The position numbers and the translations under genes are program-made. Positions 34,320 through 43,845 of a stretch of 64,000 nt of DNA are shown here, one piece after another; within the stretch, counting starts at the first letter, position 1; every line of letters begins with the position of its first letter. The notes beneath the pieces are model-generated. The model ran no database searches, was not told the DNA's origin, and was given only the letters and a program-made list of their open reading frames with translations. Source of the stretch: Anastrepha obliqua (lineage: Eukaryota > Arthropoda > Insecta > Diptera > Tephritidae); NCBI RefSeq assembly GCF_027943255.1, contig NC_072893.1, positions 61,660,001 to 61,724,000 on the forward strand, in the 5' to 3' direction.

Positions 34320-35270
34320 GATGCGTGAGCGATAAAATGAAAAACGAAATATCGCTCAATAAATTATCTACCAGATTATAATAAATAAATAAATAGAATA
34401 AATAAATTCATTCCAACAACATTTTTGTTCTGTATTATCATCTTAAGTTTTCAAGCTCTTAGAAAACACAACCGCACATTACCGGCTTTCGACCAGCGTG
34501 TACACCGCCAGAAGTGCATAACATGTAAGCTTCGCAATGTTGAATGTTTCCTTAGTTTTAGCTATTTTAAACTAGTGCATAACCAGTCTTTACTAGACTA
34601 CTAGACTGCAACAAATTTCTCAAAATAGTATTGAATTATGAACAAGAATTATGTTCCACTAGCCCAAAATTTCGCTCAGGATATTCCTCCACTAACAACA
34701 CTCGAATGCATTTCAATGTCGTTATGTCCTCCATCGCCACAGGTTCCCTGCCCGTATACGACATACCACATCACTCCCTGCGCTCTTTGTGGCGGCTGCC
34801 ACGCGTCGTTGACATTGTGTGATTTGCCGGTTAAATTTTGCTGAAAACGCATTCGTGCGCATTCAGTGATGAATCCGTTCTGCGTTGCGCGGTTGCATGG
34901 AACACCGACGATTGGCTTTTATGGCAGCGATATACTTTTTTTCTCTATTTGTGTGGACAAAATATATACATATAAGTATGTGAGCGTGTAGTTGTGTGAA
35001 TTTCTAAGCGCTTTTTGCTTGGTGCATTTTATTTTTGCCCAAAACCGAGATCGGTCGCCGACTTTAATATCCGGCTACTGGACAGAGCCAGGCGTAAAAC
35101 TACATTGTTGCTGCTGCTGCTGCTGGTGTTGGTGGTGGTCTTGTGTTGCATCGCCGATTAATCAGCCTTGATGGGTAAAGCTATTTGATGCCGCACATGT
35201 TATATTTTTAGTACTGTTATTTTTATTTTTATTTTTTTGCTGGAAATCGAGTATCGCGTTGATGGTGGCA
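34320..35270. other. Unique-looking non-coding DNA with a CTG repeat
   Basis: No transposon motif recognised. AAATAAATAAAT runs near 34380 and a (CTG)n tract at 35107-35126. It lies downstream, on the minus strand, of the exon-like ORF at 35276-35473. Confidence 0.4.
35107..35126. repeat. (CTG)n trinucleotide repeat
   Basis: Five to six GCT/CTG units followed by GTGTTGGTGGTGG. Confidence 0.85.
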
Positions 35271-35275
35271 TGCCA

Positions 35276-35473
35276 CTAGCCGTTGCCGTTTACATATCGT
35301 TCGTTGTTCATATTTCCATGCTGCGTATTTTGTAGCCTGTGTTCACGTTGCACGTACCTACTATTTGTGTCAATTTTGCTGGACATTTGATGAATGTAGA
35401 GCAACAAAACCATAACAACTGCAAAGGTAGTGAAGAAAAATGTACACAAAGAATATAAAAATTCTATTGGCAT
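35276..35473 (-). CDS. Exon-like ORF: short cytoplasmic start plus one membrane segment
   Basis: ATG at 35473 begins MPIEFLYSLCTFFFTTFAVV followed by MVLLLYIHQMSSKIDTNSRY. This has a very short N terminus and one hydrophobic segment (about residues 4-27), then a hydrophilic Ser/Asn/Arg/Gln-rich stretch, as in a type II (signal-anchor) membrane protein. A GTAAAC follows CGATAT at about 35294-35289, which could be a splice donor; otherwise the frame stops at 35276. No transposon similarity is apparent and the surrounding DNA is repeat-poor. I do not recognise the protein. It could be a first coding exon of a host gene or a chance ORF; a tiny upstream ATG-TGA overlaps the start. Confidence 0.35.
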   Translation of the reverse strand: MPIEFLYSLCTFFFTTFAVVMVLLLYIHQMSSKIDTNSRYVQREHRLQNTQHGNMNNERYVNGNG

Positions 35474-36152
35474 CACATTTCGTTTCCGTCTCGCCTCGCT
35501 GGTGCCATTTGTGACGCTATTGCGTTATTAATCAATGTAGGAAGTATGAACTTTGTTTGCCTGGAAGGGAAGCAAATGGCAACACATGTGTGAAATAGTG
35601 TTATATAATAACTGTTATATGGGTAACATTATATACAGGGTGGGATTTGTGTTATAGTTCGACTTTTATTTTTTTTTTGGTTGTTTGGAGTGTCATTTAA
35701 CAGCCAGCCCTGTCTATTCTGAGAATGAGATGAAGCGCCTCTAAAATCTTGGCAGTACTACTAAAGCAATCCACAAGGTGTTTGCCTTCGACACCATTTC
35801 CATGTTAAGGCGCAATGTACAAAATGCAGAGTTTTGGCCAACATCACACCGTTAACTGGCTCTAAGCGATTTTTTAGGGATCAGCTGATTTCCTGAGGTA
35901 ACCGCTGTCACGGTTTGTTTACGAAAAAACCGAGATTGTGGGAATATGATTGGTCGAGTGTTTGAATACGTGTGAAATAAGTGAGAAAGTGACGTGGCAG
36001 CCGACGTTACGCTCATAATTTTGCCTCGGATGACCAAACTGGTAATCTATCAACCTTGAGTGAGTTGAATTGTGCAGCCAAATCCCCGATGACGTGACCG
36101 CCGGAGTTTCTCTCACAATTTAACTTCGGATGGCCAAGCCTTTCAATCTATC
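35474..36152. other. Non-coding with a lone CAGGG-type end
   Basis: TATACAGGGTGGGATTTGTG at about 35633-35650 looks like the outer end of a CAGGG-type Tc1/mariner element, but no convincing inverted partner was found (CCAGCCCTG at 35704-35712 is a weak candidate). The rest is unrecognised. Confidence 0.35.
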
Positions 36153-36855
36153 GCACGGGCATCAGCTATCTGTTAGTTGGCTAAATGACAGTCCAGAGTA
36201 TTGTTTATAATCGCGCGGAAGCATTTTGCCGAGTAAACGCAAATGAAGAAACTCAGTAATGCATTTCAAACGTAAAAGTCTAATTGCATTATATTTGGCT
36301 GGAAAATCACAACCAGCGATTGTTGGAGAGCTCGAGCACCTTAAACTAAATAAAGTTTTTGTTTATCGCACCATTACTCGTTACAATGAGATAATAGCAT
36401 AGCGAAATATCATGGAGGTGTTCATCAAAAGACTGCAACGTCACGTGAAATGATTCAAAAAGTGGAGAAGCGACTTCAGCGAAATACCCGACGAAGTGCC
36501 AATCAAATGGCGAAAGAACTGAAAATATTTGACCATAGCATCCGCCGCATACTGAAAAATGATATCGAAGTCAAGCCTCACAAGATCCAAAAGACGCATG
36601 ATCTCACACCAAAGCAGAAACAAGTAAGACTTGAGAGAGCGAAGGAGTTGCTTCGCTTGTGTTTTATGACTAGAAAATTTTTTAAATTAAGCCTCGAATT
36701 AAAAGATTTTCCATTCTCAAGGCGCTGAAAAAAGCCATTGTTCGAGAGTGGGCCAAAATACCTGGAAGCCACATTCGGGCAGCTTGCGATTCGTCTCTGG
36801 ACCATCTCAAGGGCATAGTTCAAGCAAAAGGTGGTCATATCGAGCAAAAGTAAAT
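36153..36855 (+). mobile_element. Internally deleted mariner-like element relic
   Basis: The 5' part (36153-36400) is shared with 5268-5500. Coding remnants include LAGKSQPAIVGELE (about 36296), QKVEKRLQRNTRRSANQMAK followed by ELKIFDHSIRRILKND, and KIQKTHDLTPKQKQVRLERA. After a jump comes the C-terminal KKAIVREWAKIPGSHIRAAC followed by DSSLDHLKGIVQAKGGHIEQ and TAA near 36852. The catalytic centre between them is deleted. No terminal repeats were identified. Confidence 0.75.
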
Positions 36856-36959
36856 TCTTAATTTTGTATCATTTACACACATTTTTACTTTGAATTGAAA
36901 AACGTAATTTTCCTAACTAAATTTATGGCCTTTTTAATTGGATACACTTCGAGTACCGG

Positions 36960-37560
36960 ACCCTGTAGTAGCTGAGAGGCGTATGTGGAGCATGCTGGCC
37001 GATGATGAGCTTGCACTGGTTTGGGTCTGTCAATCGCCCAGTTCTTTCCTTTTTATCGAAAATAGACTTTTTGATATTATTATCTTATCGATTGTCAAAA
37101 ACGTTGGACAGGCACTCTTGGATGCATAATTCCTGTTTGGGTATTATAATTACACCAAAAATGACATTCGGAAAACATTTGAAAGCCAGAAACAATGCAG
37201 CCAAAGCAAGCATTAATTGCAACCGTAAGGACTTTCCTCAAAATCATCAGTACCGCTAAAAACTACTAAGCTTTTTCAAGCTGTCTGTAGATCCACACAA
37301 TCTTACACACAGTTGGGCAGCAGTGTAGGTTTATACATTATCGGATGAGGTCGTCAAACTCCGAAGATACTTCAGAAGAAGGATTCTAATGATGACAGAC
37401 TTCACGCCGAACTATGCAATTTTGCTGAAAACAGCAGCTGAAGAAATCCTTTTACTTTACTTTTTACATTGGGTCAAAAAAACAAACATGAAATACATTT
37501 TTCAAATTTTACACGAATATAAAAAAACAGATTGTCGGATAAATTGTCGCTGTGTATGAT
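36960..37560 (+). mobile_element. LINE reverse transcriptase fragment
   Basis: Plus strand: GIIITPKMTFGKHLKARNNA followed by AKASINCN (about 37140-37215). Further along there is LRRYFRRRILMMTDFTPNYA followed by ILLKTAAEE (about 37355-37445) and KYIFQILHEYKK (to about 37525). These blocks match the region after the reverse transcriptase core of insect LINEs. No YADD box is present; it is a short, frame-shifted fragment. Confidence 0.6.
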
Positions 37561-37627
37561 ACGAAAATAATCGTCTGGTGTTCGCAATACCAAATTTATA
37601 TACTTAGTACTGCCATATGTTCTGTTA

Positions 37628-38999
37628 CAGTATAAAACTTTTCTTAATGAAGTTAGTTTTCTTTAATTATGTAAATATTAAAACAAAATTTTTAAATTTT
37701 TCTTCGAAATGATCACCATTTTCCTTTACATAAGCCTTCAAACGATTAGGCCGTTCAGCTCTTGCAACACGCACGATTTCCATGGATATTAATGTAGCTG
37801 CTCGAACCAAAGACTGTTTGAGAATCTCCAAATTTCTGTGAGGTCACCGACAGGCCATGTTCTTTAATTCTGATCACCAAAACTGTAGTCCAATTAATTC
37901 ATATCTGGATTTCCAGATGGCCAATCTTCTGCGGCTATGAACCCAGGAATATTATTTTCTAGCCCCTACTGGGAGGTTTTTGCTTTATGGGCTGGAGCGG
38001 AATCTTGCTGGAAGATACAACGCTCTACATTGAAGTGAGTACTGATCACCACGCCTTCTAAAACATCCTCCTGGTACACTTTTGACACGGTCTTAATTCA
38101 TTTTTCGCAGAAGTGAAGAGGTGTAACGCCTTTACAAGAAACTCCCCACCAAACCCTTACGGAGCCTGGATGGTGGCCACACTGAACTTTTGGAACAACA
38201 TTTTTTTCGTCTTTACTAGTTTTAGCATAGATTTTGTCGTTAAAAACTTCTTCAACAGTGAGGATTTTCTCATCTGTGAAAAGAATATTTTCATGGCTGT
38301 TGATCGCGTTCCATCGAAGAAGCTACTTGCAACTATCGAGTCTAATTTTCTTCAAGCGCGTTGTCAAAAAATGACCAGTTAAGCGACAGAAGGCTTTCGT
38401 GTGGCCAATTAGTCATGAAATGGATCTGGTCGATAAGCTCATTACCCTGGACATGATATTCTTGTTTCTTGCGAATTCTTTCTCGAGCAGTTTTTATGGC
38501 TGCATCGGTTTGAACCACGCGAGAACGATCACTTCTTCTTCTGTCTGTCACTTCAGACGTTTGGAAAAAACGATTGATCGTGCGGTAAACAAATATTCTC
38601 GAAATATTAAGCTTTTTTTAGCAATTCGTAAGACTCACTTACACTTCTACTACACTTTTGAAATGCAATCACTGCAATCCGATTTTCCTTAGCTCCGCAC
38701 TCCACTGTTAGCAAGCGAAATTTGCCGCGAAACTGAGTATAACTCATCAGTAGACAATGCATAAGAATAATAACAAAAATACCGGAACTTTTTCTGCGAA
38801 TTTGTTCTCGCTGTGTGCATTGTATTTTAAAATTTGTTACAGAATTTATGGTAAGATTAAGTAGACGTAAAATCCGTCCAAAAATAGTTTGTACGTTTTG
38901 CCATAAGAGATTTGTAATGGAACTCGCGTTTGGATCTTTCCCCATATAATAGTCGTTTAGCGCTTTTCTCACTAATATTAGTCGTAATAAAAAAAACTG
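37628..38999 (-). mobile_element. DD37D (maT-type) Tc1/mariner relic
   Basis: The minus-strand transposase remnant spans nearly the full gene. Tentative ends are CAGTATAAAACTTTT (37628) and, inverted, CAGTTTTTTTTATTA (38999), which are weak as terminal repeats. The length of about 1370 bp fits the family. A SINE begins immediately beyond at about 39008. Confidence 0.7.
37690..38715 (-). pseudogene. DD37D transposase pseudogene
   Basis: Minus strand from about 38715: ECGAKENRIAVIAFQKCSRS (start region), SYELLKKA, TDRRRSDRSRVVQTDAAIKT followed by ARERIRKKQ (linker and second helix-turn-helix). Next comes a decayed first catalytic region near 38290. The second block CIFQQDSAPAHKAKTSQ is near 38010, and a third block WPSGNPDMN*LDYSFGDQN is near 37910. 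Restoring the family pattern, 37 residues separate the second and third aspartates. The C terminus has PWKSCVLQELNGLIV-like and AKGGH-like remnants. It contains multiple stops and frameshifts. The residue spacing identifies the DD37D group; activity is excluded. Confidence 0.75.
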
Positions 39000-39007
39000 A
39001 AAATTTG

Positions 39008-39288
39008 TGACCGGCGTAGCCGAATTGCTTGAAATACCAAAATGATATTGTAGAAACACCAAATGATGTAAAAAGTTTATTCTAATAGCAGTCGCTCTTC
39101 GGAAGGCCATAGCAAACCTACAAGTGTAGTTCTGCCTTGAAAAAGTCCCTCATAAAAAACTAACTGCCGGCCGGAGGCGACATAAAACTGTACGCTCTTT
39201 CTTTTGTGGAAAAACATCAAGCCACATCCAACAAATTGGAGGAAGAGCTCGACTAAAACCCAAATAAAGGGTGTATGCTTTAATAGTA
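39008..39288 (+). repeat. tRNA-derived SINE, degraded copy
   Basis: CCGGCGTAGCCGAATTGCTT head, AGCAGTCGCTCTTCGG middle, GGAGGAAGAGCTCGACTAAA and GTGTATGC 3' region. Most of the promoter B box is lost. Confidence 0.75.
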
Positions 39289-39578
39289 AATATAATATAT
39301 TTATGAAAAACCGGTCCTATTTTTTTGGCAGCTGAAGTTTTTTAGATCTCGTCTCTTAATAAACTCCAGCCTTTCTTGACTTAGCGCCAAATCAACAATC
39401 TTCCGTACGTCATACGGACTGCATCTCTCGCGTCGGTAGGGCGAAAGGAGGGTAACCGTATAAATAAAAAAGACTCGGATACTTCGAAATGCATACTTAT
39501 GGAAAATATAATTGAAAAAGCTTACCTAGAGGTGACCACTTGACTGAAGCCGAATTCACATTTTATGCACAGTATTCG

Positions 39579-39702
39579 GCCGCCGTAGCTGAATGGGTTG
39601 GTACGTGAAACACCAAAGTTTTCTCTAATAGCGGTCGCCCCTCGGCAGGCAATGGAAAATCTCCGAGTGTATTGCTGCCATGGAAAAGTTTTTCATAAAA
39701 TA
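39579..39702 (+). repeat. tRNA-derived SINE, 5' part (split by a mariner derivative)
   Basis: GCCGCCGTAGCTGAATGGGT head and AGCGGTCGCCCCTCGGCAGG with CCGAGTGTATTGCTGCCATG. It stops at the TA of the insertion at 39703 and resumes at 40266. Confidence 0.85.
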
Positions 39703-40263
39703 ATAGGTCTATGGATAAGTTCGTGCGGTTTTACAACAGATGGCGTAACTTGATTATTATTCCATCGATCCACATTTCCAAACATTCATTGGAGAGCTAC
39801 TGTCGTAAGGCACAAACGTCAGTATAAGTTTTTTATTTGAAGCGTAAACAACAATATTTTTACCACACTTGAAAATGTCGAATTTCGTGCCAAATAATGT
39901 GTTTTTGCGGGGAATTCTTCTTCATTATTTTAATATGAAGAAAAAAGCAGCCGAAAGTCATCGTATCTTGGTGGAAGTTTATGGTGAGCATGCTCTAGCT
40001 GAGCGAACGTGCCAGAAGTGGTTTGCACGCTTTAAAAGTGGTGATTTTGGCTTGGAAGACGAAGAACGCGAGGGTGCGCCGCCAAAGTTCATGGATACCG
40101 AATTGGAGGAATTGCTCGATCAAGATCCGGCTCAAACGCAAGAAGAGGTTGCAAAAACTTTGGGAGTTGATCAATCAACCATTTCCAAACGTTTAAAAGC
40201 CATGGGAATGATCCGAAATTCAAATTTCGAAAAAAAACCGCACGAACTTATTCATAGACCTAT
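39703..40263 (+). mobile_element. Short non-autonomous mariner derivative, copy 2 (561 bp)
   Basis: Ends ATAGGTCTATGGATAAGTTC and, at the right, CGAACTTATTCATAGACCTA followed by T; TA duplications are at 39701-39702 and 40264-40265. It is nearly identical to 7861-8409 except for 11 extra bases near 39920 and one base near the right end. It sits inside a SINE, whose two halves resume on either side. The 5' transposase region joins directly to the right terminal repeat. Confidence 0.93.
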
Positions 40264-40291
40264 TAATATCTACCGTTCGGAGTCGGCTTAA
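39875..40291 (+). CDS. Mariner transposase N-terminal DNA-binding protein (138 aa), intact start
   Basis: ATG at 39875 begins MSNFVPNNVFLRGILLHYFN followed by MKKKAAESH, then the first helix-turn-helix (CQKWFARFKSGDFGLEDEE, about residues 48-66) and an acidic linker (DTELEELLDQDPAQTQEE). The second helix-turn-helix (AKTLGVDQSTISKRLKAMGM) spans about residues 96-115. The frame then runs through the right terminal repeat (KKPHELIHRPI) and ends in SINE sequence. The whole catalytic DDE/D domain is missing (mariner transposases are about 345 residues). It could bind the family's terminal repeats without cutting, in principle a repressor; expression is not shown. Confidence 0.75.
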   Translation: MSNFVPNNVFLRGILLHYFNMKKKAAESHRILVEVYGEHALAERTCQKWFARFKSGDFGLEDEEREGAPPKFMDTELEELLDQDPAQTQEEVAKTLGVDQSTISKRLKAMGMIRNSNFEKKPHELIHRPINIYRSESA

Positions 40292-40413
40292 CACTTTAGG
40301 TCCCTCCATTTGTGCGTCCCTCAAGACGTACCCCACAAATAGGAAGATAAGCTCGGCTAAAGACCTAACAGATGTGTAAGAGCCAATTAGATACGAGTAT
40401 ATATATATATATA
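40266..40413 (+). repeat. tRNA-derived SINE, 3' part with (AT)n tail
   Basis: ATCTACCGTTCGGAGTCGGC, TAGGTCCCTCCATTTGTG, GGAAGATAAGCTCGGCTAAA and an (AT)n tail to about 40413. Continuation of 39579-39702. Confidence 0.85.
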
Positions 40414-41727
40414 GCATAAGTAATCAATCAATGAAATATAAATAAAATGGTTATATTCGATCAATCTGGTATATATGATGCGCCCTATATTTTTTCATAC
40501 CTATCCTGGAACGTATGCATTTATAAATGTGTGAGTGCAGTGATCGAAAGAATCGCCACTGCATGAGCAACAAATTTACTGCTGCCATTTGTTTGGTTAC
40601 GCCACCTTTAACAAGCGCAGCGAAAAGTGAAAATGTAGTAACAAGACGGCAAATAGAGAATCGCAAGAGCTTGTAGAATGTTGTTATTACAGCTTCTTTC
40701 ATCCCCTCCTGCCATAACCAGCACCAACTCACCTAGAAATAAAAATACATACAAACATGCCAACGTTCGCTCGTTCGAAGTCAACGTTCGCATATCAATC
40801 AAGCGGCGGCGGAACTCTTGATTGTTTCGTTTCGATGCAAACCATCGTCACTGTGGCTCAGTTTCAATTAACTTTTCTCCCTTTAATTCCCAATAGTTTG
40901 CTTTTTTTTCGTTTAGCTTGTACACTATCTATCTCACTCATCGGTGAACTATTCAGTAAGTAACAGCGTAGAGTCACAATCACTCAATTTTTGGCAAACG
41001 GTCTTCCTCGTATCTCTTATCGTACTTCAGCTGGATACACACGAACTATCAAGCCATTAACACTTAATGGCTTTGAAACTTGCAACTTGCTAATCAACTA
41101 TGAAAGAGATGGAGAGAGCAAGAGAAATTACAAACGAGACGCAGCACTTCGATAGTTTGCACCTTTTTTGTACTTTTAGAGGCCTTTGTTGTTTTATGTT
41201 CGCTAAAATTTTGACAAAAGACAGTGAAGTCATTTACACGCTTTTTTGGATTTGAAGAACAACACGGTCCAAGAGGCTTCTTTTTTCCTTTTACTAGATT
41301 CAGCGCACACAATTTCAAAAGATGTGTAATTTTTGCGTGGTACGCCAATCATCTGCGACGCTTGTCAACTAGGCAGCTGCAGTATAAAAACAGATAAGGA
41401 AAAGAGCGCGTAAAAGTCAAAATAAAGATTTGCATCACTTAAAAACTTTTTTTTTTTATTTAGGATAAACTTTATTGAAAACCAAAATCAGATGGTTTTA
41501 TGCCGCCACCTTGTGTTTGTATAAAGAGATATAGGGATGACGCGATTTCTAGTCCCGCAAAAGCCTAAAAAGAAGTAAAAAAGTTTAATGCTTTTTTCTC
41601 CAATAGGCAATGAAAAAAAAATTACCTGTTTTTTCCGCCTATACTTAAATTACATCGTGCGTCAAAATGGTATAAAAAAGGGAGAAAAGGAAGAAATGAG
41701 GCATGGCAATTATGTCTCATACATCTC
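40414..41727. other. Non-coding; one dispersed repeat copy and possible MITE pieces
   Basis: ATGATGCGCCCTATATTTTT near 40476 resembles one end of the small element at 15220. CGCCACCTTTAACAAGCGC near 40609 resembles one end of the hAT-like MITE at 47000. Neither has a matching second end. Bases 41345-41520 resemble 10810-10998. Confidence 0.4.
41345..41520. repeat. Dispersed non-autonomous repeat, copy B
   Basis: Shares CAGCTGCAG, AAAATAAAGATTTGCATCAC, a T-run and a terminal CACCTTGTG with 10810-10998. Boundaries uncertain. Confidence 0.4.
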
Positions 41728-42940
41728 ATGAATCACTCATTAACTTTTTTTTTTAAATTAATTTATAAAAAATGGGAAAACGCCATTTGCCCTACGCAAT
41801 TTAGTTTTAGAAATGGCATGGGAACTCGTGAAGTGCTGTTTTGTGTCCATGTTCTTGTCCAAAATTGCAAAGATGTGCTAAAGGATGTATTCATGTGTTT
41901 TCTAGACTATGAAAAAGCATTCGACACAGTGCAACATGACAAGCTCTTTAACATCCTACCATCACTCGATATTGCCACAAAAGATTTGCGATGCTTAAGA
42001 AACCTTTATTGGCACTCTGGCGTAATAAATGTTGACAATGAAAAATCACATGAAATCCCCATTTTTGAAAGTGTTAGGCAAGTATTTATATTGTCACGCA
42101 TCCTTTTCAACATCTATGCTGAGAAAATCTTCCAAGAAGCTCTTTGGGATTCACATGAGGGCATTAAAGTTAATGATATGCCAACGACACCACACCTGTA
42201 GCAGATACTCGTAACTTGAACGATTTGCAAACGATATTAAATAATGTTATTCATCACAGCGAAAATTACGGTCTTCAAATTAACATTAATAAAAGAAAAT
42301 TTATGCATGTCAGCAGGAGTCACGCAGGAGCAGCCACTAATCAAACACTGATGGTTCATAATTTAAAAATAGAAAAAGTCTCGAAATTCAAATAACTTAG
42401 ATGCTGGTTGAATGAAAATTGAGACACATCTGCCGAAATAAAAACTAGAATTGAAATGGCTAGGTCCACATCTTACAAATTTAGAAAGATATTAAGCTGC
42501 CATGTGTGCGAAGTGTTATGTGCGGTCTGTGCTCTTATATGGCATGCAATCTTGGACACTCAAAATCTCTGACATCAACAGATTCGAGACCTTTGAAATA
42601 TGGATTTTCAGGCGGATTTTGAAAATTCCGTGGATCGATCTGGTTTCTAACATGGAGATTCTACGACGAGTTAATCGAGAAGTGAACCCCTACAAACAAT
42701 AATAGGTCGCAAGACAGCTTATATTGGACATATCATGAGAAACACAAAATACCTAACGTTACAATTAATATTGAAAGGAAAAATTGAAGGGAAATGATGT
42801 GTTGGCCGGAAGCAGTTACCATGAATATGAAATATAAGGCATTAGACGGGCACATACAATGTTGCAGAATTATGGGATGCAGCTAAAAATAGAGATATTT
42901 ATAAAGAAATTGTAAATAATATAAACTTATATGTTTTGAG
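41728..42940 (+). mobile_element. LINE reverse transcriptase relic
   Basis: Plus strand: a PTQFSFRNGMGTREVLFCVH block, FMCFLDYEKAFDTVQHDKLF (motif A with the catalytic Asp), EKSHEIPIFESVRQVFILSR (motif B, degraded), then a lost YADD region. Next NLNDLQTILNNVIHHSENYG followed by LQININKRKFMHVSR, and SKFK*LRCWLNEN. The thumb region is CYVRSVLLYGMQSWTLKISD followed by RFETFEIWIFRRILKIPWID. The end reads KIEGK-like text near 42785. It has stops and frame changes. The CAGGG-ended element at 42948 follows directly. Confidence 0.85.
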
Positions 42941-42947
42941 TAATGTA

Positions 42948-43523
42948 CAGGGTTGCCCATATTCGACGGACCCATCTGGCAACCCTGTATCTTTTGACAG
43001 GGACGTCAGATTGCTTAATGACATACCGCGTTGAAAGCGTCAGTCCAAGCACATTTTTACCATGGAACAGTACACGCCACGCGAGCGCTCCCAAATTGTT
43101 GAAATTTACATTCAACAAAAGAAGTCAATTGTGAAAACTCAACGTGCGTATAAAAAATTAAATAATGTGAAAAGTGCGCCTTCTAAGAACACCATTAAAT
43201 GTTTGTACGAAAGGTTTTCGACTGATGATGCTCTTTCTAATCCAAAGAGGCCAAATCAAAACCGACCAAGGCGATCGGATGAGAATATTGCTCTTGTACG
43301 AGCCAGTGTTGAGACGTCGCCAAGGACATCCCAAAATCGCTGTTCTCAGCAGTTGGGCATTGCTCGGACCTCTTTACAACGAATTATCCGCAATGATTTG
43401 TATTTATTTCCGTATAAGATACAATTGACGCAAAGATTGTTGCCTGCGGAAAAGCCTCGTCGATTGGAATGGGCCCAAAGAGTCATCGAAATCCGTCGGG
43501 TCCGTCGAATATGGGCAACCCTG
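42948..43523 (+). mobile_element. CAGGG-ended DNA transposon derivative, copy 1 (576 bp)
   Basis: The left end CAGGGTTGCCCATATTCGAC is inverted at the right as GTCGAATATGGGCAACCCTG; TA is at 42946-42947 and 43524-43525. The left end can also fold on itself, because GGCAACCCTGTA recurs at 42977-42988. It contains the N-terminal part of a Tc1/mariner-type transposase and no catalytic domain. A sister copy with a different internal junction is at 55444-55955. Confidence 0.92.
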
Positions 43524-43565
43524 TATTTCAAGCTGCGACAAAATAGAATCCATCCTTACCATTAA
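43062..43565 (+). CDS. DNA-binding region of a DD41D-like transposase (167 aa), no catalytic domain
   Basis: The ATG at 43062 follows a TACC context. The first region, YTPRERSQIVEIYIQQKKSI followed by VKTQRAYKK (about residues 4-32), is a DUF4817-like helix-turn-helix. Then comes a basic linker, RPNQNRPRRSDENIALVRAS. The second helix-turn-helix reads SQQLGIARTSLQRIIRNDLY (about residues 93-112), with LFPYKIQLTQRLL after it. The same order is seen in the intact protein at 51312-52394 (residues 10-125). The frame passes through the right terminal repeat and ends in flanking DNA. The residues that would carry the three catalytic aspartates are deleted. A DNA-binding but non-cutting product is possible. 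Confidence 0.72.
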   Translation: MEQYTPRERSQIVEIYIQQKKSIVKTQRAYKKLNNVKSAPSKNTIKCLYERFSTDDALSNPKRPNQNRPRRSDENIALVRASVETSPRTSQNRCSQQLGIARTSLQRIIRNDLYLFPYKIQLTQRLLPAEKPRRLEWAQRVIEIRRVRRIWATLYFKLRQNRIHPYH

Positions 43566-43845
43566 AAACTGCCGGTGGTTAACAAATGACACGTAACACT
43601 AACTCAAACCACCTTTCTACTCTGACTAAGCCTTTTATTATAACCAATCATCCATGCATCGTTTTTGCTCCCTTTTCGCTGCATTAAAGATAAAAAATAT
43701 TTTAATAACTTCTAAGTTAAAACAAAATTAATTTCATTATTAAGGAAAAGTTACTCGCATCAGATAATATAACTAGGTACTTGAGAGCTCGTCTAGAGAG
43801 ATTGCACGACATATTATTACTACACTAATACTATTGCTAATTGTA

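Noticed and set aside
35636..35712. Tiny 77-bp CAGGG-ended element
   Set aside because: The inner bases of the two ends do not match as inverted repeats and no TA follows the right end.
40462..40500. Second copy of the 15220 element
   Set aside because: Only a diverged left end (ATGCGCCCTATATTTTT) is visible.
40549..40625. Third copy of the hAT-like MITE
   Set aside because: Only one end (CGCCACCTTTAACAAGCGC) is similar; no second end or 8-bp duplication.
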